Assembly: GCF_029626025.1 (NCBI RefSeq)
Contig: NZ_JARUBF010000001.1
Location: 6,728,001-6,792,000 of the forward strand
Length of the DNA stretch: 64,000 bases
DNA from: Solwaraspora sp. WMMD406
Lineage (GTDB): Bacteria > Actinomycetota > Actinomycetes > Mycobacteriales > Micromonosporaceae
Direction: 5' to 3'
Below the pieces are notes generated by a model. It worked only from the letters and a program-made list of their open reading frames with translations, had not been told where the DNA came from and did not search any database. The position numbers were made by a program, and so were the translations under genes. The first letter of the stretch is position 1. Every line of letters starts with the position of its first letter. This document shows positions 57,598-64,000 of this stretch, one piece after another.

Positions 57598-59187
57598 TCA
57601 GCCGCCGTACGTCTCGAACTCGGCGACCCTCGGCGTACCGCTGGAACTGGTGATCTCGAAGTTGATCTTCCGGAGGGTGGTCGGCGAGAAGGTGATCACG
57701 CCGGCCCCGCTACCGGTGGCCAGGACAGCGCCGTTGTCGTTGTTGACGACCCGCCACGACCCGATGTTGCCGACGGCACCGGACGCCTCCCGGATGTTGA
57801 TCGCGCCGACCCTGGTGTCGGACCCCCACTTGATCGAGATCCGGCCGGTCGATCCGTTCGGCGACCAGTAGCTGCCCATGTCACCATCGCGCACGTCGCC
57901 GTAGCTGGTGCCGCTGGCCTTGCTCGACCCGTCGGAGCCGGCCCCGATGCTCAGGTTGGTCCCGCCCGGGTTCGGCGGCGGGCTGGTGGGCGGGGCGGTC
58001 GTCGGCGGAGCGGTCGTCGGCGGGGCAGTCGTCGGCGGAGCGGTCGTCGGCGGAGCGGTCGTCGGCGGCGGGCTCTGCGGTGTGCAGCTGCCGTTCGACA
58101 CCCGGTTGCCCTTGTTCGCGCCGGCGAGCTGCCGGACCAGGTTGGGCACGCAGCTCGCCCCGTCCATCGGGTACGAGTACGGAATGCTGACGCTGGTGTT
58201 GGACTGCGGGTTCGGCCCGGCCGGGTTGGTGTCCCCACCACGGCTCGACCAGCTCACGTTGTCGAAGATGTTGCCGCCGACCTGCCAGTAGCCGGCCTCG
58301 CTGGTGTAGAAGGTGCCGAGGACGTCCTTGGAGTCCTCGAAGTAGTTGTTGTCCACCTTGGCCCGCGCACCCGCCCGGGAGTTGATGCCGGACTCCCGCA
58401 GGTTGACGTAGTAGTTGTTGTACATGTGGCCGATGCCGCCACGCAGCAACGGCGTACGGGAATCGATGTTCTCGTACAGGTTGTGGTGGTAGGTCACGTA
58501 GCCGTTCGAGCGGTCGCTCTCGCTGGAACCGACCAGACCACCCCGGCCCGAGTTGCGCAGGATGCTGTAGGACAGCGTCACGTACTGGGTGTTGTTCTTC
58601 ATGTCGAACAGACCGTCGAAGCCCTCCGACTCGCCACCTGACGCCTCCAGGGTCACGTGGTCGACCCACACGTTGCGGACGTCGGACTCCATCCCGATCG
58701 CGTCACCGCCGTTGGACGTCGGCGAACCCGACTTCTTGACGTTACGCACCGTCACGTTCTGGATGATGATGTTGCTGGCCTCGCGGATGTGGATGCCCAC
58801 CTGGTCGAAAACGGCCCCACCGCCGACCCCGACGATCGACACGTTGCTGATCTGCTTGAGCTCGATCACCCCGTCGGCGGTGTTGCAGCTGTCACCGGAC
58901 ACCTTGCTGGTGTTGCCGTGGTTGATCGTGCCCTGCACCTCGATGATGATCGGGGTACTGCTACTCGCCCGGTTGCACAGGGCGGCGTGGATCGCGGTCC
59001 CCGAGGTGGCGCGGACGACCTGCCCGCCCGCACCGCCGGTGGTGCCGCCGTTCTGGGTCGCGAAACCGGTCGCCCGGCCGGTGACCGACGCCGACGCCTG
59101 TGGGATGGACAGCGCCACGCCGACCGTGGCCGCCACGGCGGTGGCGGCACCCGCCGCCAGGAGCCGCAATGTGACAGGTCGTCTCAT
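57598..59187 (-). CDS. Secreted pectate lyase (PL1-type) with C-terminal binding-like domain
   Basis: A 529-aa secreted enzyme that cleaves polygalacturonate by beta-elimination. Residues 1-35 form the signal peptide (TLRLLAAGAATAVAATVGVA). The right-handed beta-helix follows: GVIELKQISNVSIVGVGGGA, IHIREASNIIIQNVTVRNVK, NVWVDHVTL near residue 174 and GIGHMYNNYYVN, all PL1 features. Residues about 367-409 are a PPTTA-repeat linker (15-bp DNA repeat). The last ~120 residues (STGRISIKWGSDTRVGAINI) look like a discoidin/carbohydrate-binding-type domain. ATG at 59187 is preferred to 59205 because GAGG lies about 6 bases upstream. It stands alone; uronate genes lie at the other end of the window. 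Confidence 0.92.
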   Translation of the reverse strand: MRRPVTLRLLAAGAATAVAATVGVALSIPQASASVTGRATGFATQNGGTTGGAGGQVVRATSGTAIHAALCNRASSSTPIIIEVQGTINHGNTSKVSGDSCNTADGVIELKQISNVSIVGVGGGAVFDQVGIHIREASNIIIQNVTVRNVKKSGSPTSNGGDAIGMESDVRNVWVDHVTLEASGGESEGFDGLFDMKNNTQYVTLSYSILRNSGRGGLVGSSESDRSNGYVTYHHNLYENIDSRTPLLRGGIGHMYNNYYVNLRESGINSRAGARAKVDNNYFEDSKDVLGTFYTSEAGYWQVGGNIFDNVSWSSRGGDTNPAGPNPQSNTSVSIPYSYPMDGASCVPNLVRQLAGANKGNRVSNGSCTPQSPPPTTAPPTTAPPTTAPPTTAPPTTAPPTSPPPNPGGTNLSIGAGSDGSSKASGTSYGDVRDGDMGSYWSPNGSTGRISIKWGSDTRVGAINIREASGAVGNIGSWRVVNNDNGAVLATGSGAGVITFSPTTLRKINFEITSSSGTPRVAEFETYGG

Positions 59188-59694
59188 GTGTTGCCTCGCC
59201 TTCATCGTTGAACGCTGTGGGTTCGTGACTGGTTACCGCGTGTCGTCGGGCGAGCCGTTCGGGCTGCCGGCCCTCCGCCGGGCAGCACCCGGCACGCCAC
59301 CGATGTGGAATGCACTTGTCGAGGTGGGTCGGCGTCCGGTTCGGGAACCGAATCGACCGATGAATGCGCAGCACGGGTCGCGAGATCGTGCTGACCGCGC
59401 CGAGGCCGCGACGACGTGCTTCGACATGTCGCGGCGGTGCGACCAACGCAGGCACTGGTGCCAACAACGGGTTGGGTGCGATGGATCTCCCGTGCCGTAC
59501 GGACGACGCGGGATCGCCGTACGACTCTCACTCCGCTAGTGGCACTGCCCGATATGCCCCTGCCCGGCTACAGAGTGAAACATCAGTGAAACAACTATAG
59601 GAAAGCGGTTTCCGGGAGTGCAAGAGCTGGCGTTTGCAGGTTTTTTGCAGCGTCCGGTCCATCCGGACAGCACGATCGACCGCCCAGTGGTGAG
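59188..59694. other. Upstream region of pectate lyase with putative operator sites
   Basis: No gene is seen in these 507 bp. GGAAAGCGGTTTCC (59600-59613) has 5-base arms GGAAA/TTTCC and resembles operators of LacI-type regulators. AGTGAAACA occurs twice, 11 bp apart (59574 and 59585). These lie about 390-430 bp upstream of the lyase start, on the side away from it. Confidence 0.5.
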
Positions 59695-59865
59695 ATGACC
59701 GTCTGCGAACGTCGACTGCCGGTGACCGGACCGGACGTACCGACGATCGGCGGCGTACCGGACGTACCGACGATCGGCGGCGTCGGCGGCGCGCTGCTGC
59801 TCACCGGTGGCCTGTTGCTCCTGGCGGTACGACGTTCCCGTCCGACGGTGTCCGTCGACGACTGA
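59695..59865 (+). CDS. Tiny LPXTG-type surface protein (56 aa)
   Basis: A 56-codon gene with the order of a sortase sorting signal: CERRLPVTGPD (LPVTG), then a hydrophobic helix (GALLLTGGLLLLAV), then RRSR. GGTGAG precedes the ATG by 0-5 bases. Between the motif and the helix is a perfect repeat (VPTIGG twice, 24-bp DNA unit with GACGTACCGACGATCGGCGG). Because there is no signal peptide, it may be the tail of a lost surface protein rather than an independent gene. No sortase gene is in the window. Confidence 0.4.
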   Translation: MTVCERRLPVTGPDVPTIGGVPDVPTIGGVGGALLLTGGLLLLAVRRSRPTVSVDD

Positions 59866-60061
59866 CCGAGACGACGCGGACGGCCGCGCCCCCGACTCTT
59901 TACATCGAAGTGTCTGAGATCCCAACGAGCACCTGACGTTGTCCGACCGCGACAACGGCCAGGATTCCCGCGCCATCTACGGGCTTCGTACCTTTGACCG
60001 TCGGGGCTGACCCGAACACCGGCGACACGGGCGAAGCCCTCGCGGCCACCGACGGCTTCGG

Positions 60062-61744
<1,683 letters not shown>

Positions 61745-61827
61745 GAGCGGCAAGCCTAGGCCAGTCGCCGGCCGACCGGGTAACCGCTGCTCCTCGGCCG
61801 CCGCCGCCAGCCGAACCGGTATCCTCG

Positions 61828-61948
61828 CCGGCCGGATCAGCCGCCGCCGGCCGGATCAGCCGCCGCCGGCCGGATCAGCCGCCGGCCGGGTCAGCCGCCG
61901 CCGGCCGGGTCAGCCGCCGCCGGCCGGGTCAGCCGCCGCCGGCCGGGG
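61828..61948. repeat. 18-bp GC-rich tandem repeat
   Basis: CAGCCGCCGCCGGCCGGR T-type units (R is A or G) repeat about six times between the fumarase start and the end of the PQQ-propeller gene. The unit contains GCCGGC, so the RNA can pair with itself. No gene lies in it. It may be slippage-born and could act as a terminator. Confidence 0.8.
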
Positions 61949-61950
61949 AA

Positions 61951-63372
61951 TCAGCCGTCCTTGCCAAGTTCGGGCGGACACTCCTGCTGTTTGACGCCGC
62001 CGCAGGTGGGACCAGGATCGGGGGCGTCGGGATCGTCCCGTCCGGTGCCGGGGTCCGACCCGGCGGCCCCGGCGAATCGGACGTAGCCGATCTCCCGGCC
62101 GTCGCCGATGACCATGCCGGCGGGGCCGACCGCGAGGACCTTTGCCTCGGTACGCAGGTTGGCCAGCTCGGCCCCGGTGGCCGGATCGAGGGCGATCACC
62201 CGGTCCGGTTTCTGGTCCACGACCAGCGCCGCGTGCCGGGTGAGCGCGAATCCGGCGTCGGGGTGCACCGGGCGGGTCCACCGGGCGGTCGGGTTCGGCA
62301 GGGCGTACGTCTGCAGGGTCTCGCCGTCGGCGGCACGGACCAGGGCGTACCGGTCGTCGACCGCCCGGACCTCCTGCCCGGCGGTCCCGCTCCACAGCAC
62401 CCGGCCGTCGTAGGCGTCGAGCACTGTTTCCCGCATGTCAGGTGCGGTGCCGACGAGCACGCTGGCACCGCCGGTGGGGTTCTGCCGCTGGGCGCAACCG
62501 ATCCGTTCGGCGGTCCGCAGGTTGATGCCGGTGCGCTGCCACACGGCCAGGTTGGTGATCGGGTCGTGGGCTCGCGCGCTGAAGTAGCAGGCCCCGTCGC
62601 GGGGGGTGGCGGTCAGGGTGAAGGCCCGGCCGGCGAACACCACGATCCGTTCGTGCCGGCCCTGCTCCAGCTCCTGGAGGGCACGGCCACGGATGGTTTC
62701 GACCACGTGGATCCGACCGTCGATCGGGAACCCGAGCATGGTCGGCATGGTCGGCGGCCCGCCGGCGTCCTCCGCCACGTCCGGGGTGGTCAGCGGCCGG
62801 CTGCCGAGCAGCTGCGGGTTGTCGGCGAACAGCACGAACCCCATGCCGGGCAAATTGGTGGTCCAGCGTGGGGTGCTTCCGCGTGGGTCCCAGGCGGTGA
62901 GCGTGCACTCGCGGGGGCTGGCGCAGCGGACGTCGAGCAGCGCGTCGCGGTAGGTCCAGACGGCGACCGCTTCGGAGTCGGCGCGCAGCACCGCGCCGGT
63001 GGCCGGGTTGACCACGTCGTAGCCGGGGACCAGTAGCTTGCCGCTGACGACGACCTGGTTGGTGGCGTCACCGGCGACGGCCGCCCAGTCGGCCTTGCGT
63101 TCCCAGATCCGGTTGCCGGAGGCGAGGCTGTGGCCCTCCACGGTGAGCCGGTGCTCGACGATCACCGCGCGATCGGTGATGGTGACGCTCTGGGGGGTGC
63201 CGCCGATGCGCTGTTGCCAGGTGACGTCGGGGCTGGCTAGTGGCTGGCTGCGGTTGACCCACTCCCACAGGTTGGGGAACGGGTTCCAGACGTTGGTGGC
63301 GGCGAGCACGATGACGATGACGAGCGCGAAGGCCAGGTAGCACTTCACGCACGGCGCGCTCCCCTTCGCCAT
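61951..63372 (-). CDS. Membrane-anchored PQQ-type beta-propeller protein
   Basis: A 473-aa protein with one N-terminal membrane helix (CYLAFALVIVIVLAATNVW, residues 11-29) followed by an extracellular PQQ-type propeller: RLTVEGHSLASGNRIWERKA, VVSGKLLVPGYDVVNPATGA and VIALDPATGAELANLRTEAK. The C terminus has CGGVKQQECPPELG, a possible disulfide. ATG at 63372 begins just before the helix. The propeller resembles the second half of the Hsp70-like fusion at 7622-10315, in which the same kind of module is fused to an ATPase. Its ligand and role are unknown. Confidence 0.75.
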   Translation of the reverse strand: MAKGSAPCVKCYLAFALVIVIVLAATNVWNPFPNLWEWVNRSQPLASPDVTWQQRIGGTPQSVTITDRAVIVEHRLTVEGHSLASGNRIWERKADWAAVAGDATNQVVVSGKLLVPGYDVVNPATGAVLRADSEAVAVWTYRDALLDVRCASPRECTLTAWDPRGSTPRWTTNLPGMGFVLFADNPQLLGSRPLTTPDVAEDAGGPPTMPTMLGFPIDGRIHVVETIRGRALQELEQGRHERIVVFAGRAFTLTATPRDGACYFSARAHDPITNLAVWQRTGINLRTAERIGCAQRQNPTGGASVLVGTAPDMRETVLDAYDGRVLWSGTAGQEVRAVDDRYALVRAADGETLQTYALPNPTARWTRPVHPDAGFALTRHAALVVDQKPDRVIALDPATGAELANLRTEAKVLAVGPAGMVIGDGREIGYVRFAGAAGSDPGTGRDDPDAPDPGPTCGGVKQQECPPELGKDG

Positions 63373-63428
63373 CGGGCCACCGTAGCCGGGCCGGTCGACC
63401 AGACAGCCATCCGACCGAAATATGGCAT

Positions 63429-64000
63429 TTAGGCGTGTCGGGGGACATTCATGCGCGGTACCCGGAGTTGTCGCCAGAGCAACAGGGTGGCGACCAGCGA
63501 CAGCGCCCCGAACCCGGCCATCACCAGCCCCGGCGCCACCCACTCGGCGACCAGGCCGGCCGCCCCCGCCGCCAACCCCTGCCCGGTCATCATCCCCATG
63601 TGGGACAGCCCGAACGCCTGGCCGCGCCGCTGCGCCGGCACCGCGTCCAGGAACCGCCGGGCCAACCCCAGGTGGTACGAGAAACCGAACGTCGCCGCCC
63701 CGAACAGCACCGCCGCCACCACCAGCCCGAGATCGGCCACGAAGGCCAGCATCGGCAGCCCGAGCAGCAGCGCCAGCCACGGGGTGGCCGCCTCGCGCCG
63801 GGCCGGCGTCACCCACCGGCCGACCACCAGGTCACCGAGCAGCATCCCGGCCGCACCGGCCATGAACAACACCCCGGCCCCGTCACCACCGGTGTACGGC
63901 ACCACCACCCCCTCCGCCCCGACCAGCAGCGAACCGGGCAACCAGTTGGCCAACAACAGCCCCCGGACCGGCCGGTCGGCGAGCAACTGCCGATTGACCC
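63429..64000 (-). CDS. MFS transporter, 3' part only
   Basis: The last 190 residues of a major-facilitator transporter; the start lies beyond base 64000. Helices include PWLALLLGLPMLAFVADLGL, GFSYHLGLARRFLDAVPAQR and GLVMAGFGALSLVATLLLWR, and the loop between helices (RRGQAFGLSHMGMMTGQGLA) is typical. The substrate is not apparent. It is followed by the PQQ-propeller gene on the same strand with a 56-bp gap. Confidence 0.85.
   Translation of the reverse strand, partial: VNRQLLADRPVRGLLLANWLPGSLLVGAEGVVVPYTGGDGAGVLFMAGAAGMLLGDLVVGRWVTPARREAATPWLALLLGLPMLAFVADLGLVVAAVLFGAATFGFSYHLGLARRFLDAVPAQRRGQAFGLSHMGMMTGQGLAAGAAGLVAEWVAPGLVMAGFGALSLVATLLLWRQLRVPRMNVPRHA

Overview
The window is high-GC actinobacterial DNA and most resembles the family Micromonosporaceae (Micromonospora and relatives). 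This rests on strong G/C bias at third codon positions, frequent GTG starts, overlapping stop/start pairs, and typical actinobacterial families (DUF397, DUF2786, SAV2177-type methyltransferase, Tat-type solute-binding lipoproteins). No rRNA, complete tRNA, CRISPR array, intact transposase or integrase was seen. Family names are from reading the proteins by eye; no database was searched.

Positions 1-7.6 kb look like an oligosaccharide/uronate utilisation locus. Uronate isomerase and a Gfo/Idh/MocA oxidoreductase on the minus strand diverge from a LacI regulator, an ABC importer (binding protein and two permeases) and a DUF624/YesL-like membrane protein. A promoter with an operator-like palindrome between its -35 and -10 sits in the divergent gap. 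A secreted pectate lyase with a C-terminal binding-like domain lies far away at 57.6-59.2 kb, so a pectin/uronate diet is a reasonable inference.

Positions 7.6-21 kb are mostly housekeeping or conserved genes: an Hsp70-like/PQQ-propeller membrane protein, rlmB, cysS, an IclR-type regulator, a HAD hydrolase, class II fumarase (fumC, with a repeat-expanded N terminus), an OafA-type acyltransferase with an SGNH domain, and DUF2786 and helix-turn-helix proteins. Positions 21.3-27.9 kb hold an amino-sugar locus: binding protein, two permeases, DUF4434 protein, NanE epimerase and ROK kinase, almost all overlapping, with a divergent GntR/UTRA regulator and two DasR/NagR-like operators (TGGTCTAGTCCA, TGGTTTAGACCA). 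A secreted subtilisin-like protease follows.

Positions 29.4-44.9 kb look like an accessory island. Copies of an interspersed palindromic element occur at 29489, 30223 and, inverted, at 44793 (a perfect 56-bp palindrome). Inside are an operon with a DivIVA-like protein and a 594-aa protein of unknown function next to two mini-GntR regulators, a DUF397 orphan, an AT-richer patch with a secreted cysteine protein and a VanZ protein, coiled-coil small proteins, a DUF5662 gene between direct repeats, a DUF6183-like protein next to a barstar-domain protein, a Phd/PIN toxin-antitoxin pair with a clear operator, a VOC protein, and a decayed sigma factor with its partner. After a methyltransferase, a GTPase remnant and an SDR/LysR pair, 48.2-56.6 kb carries a complete four-gene Wadjet (JetABCD, TIGR02677-02680 type) anti-plasmid system, flanked by a second Phd/PIN pair. 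The window ends with the pectate lyase, a tiny LPXTG-type protein, class I fumarase, a membrane-anchored PQQ-propeller protein and the 3' part of an MFS transporter.
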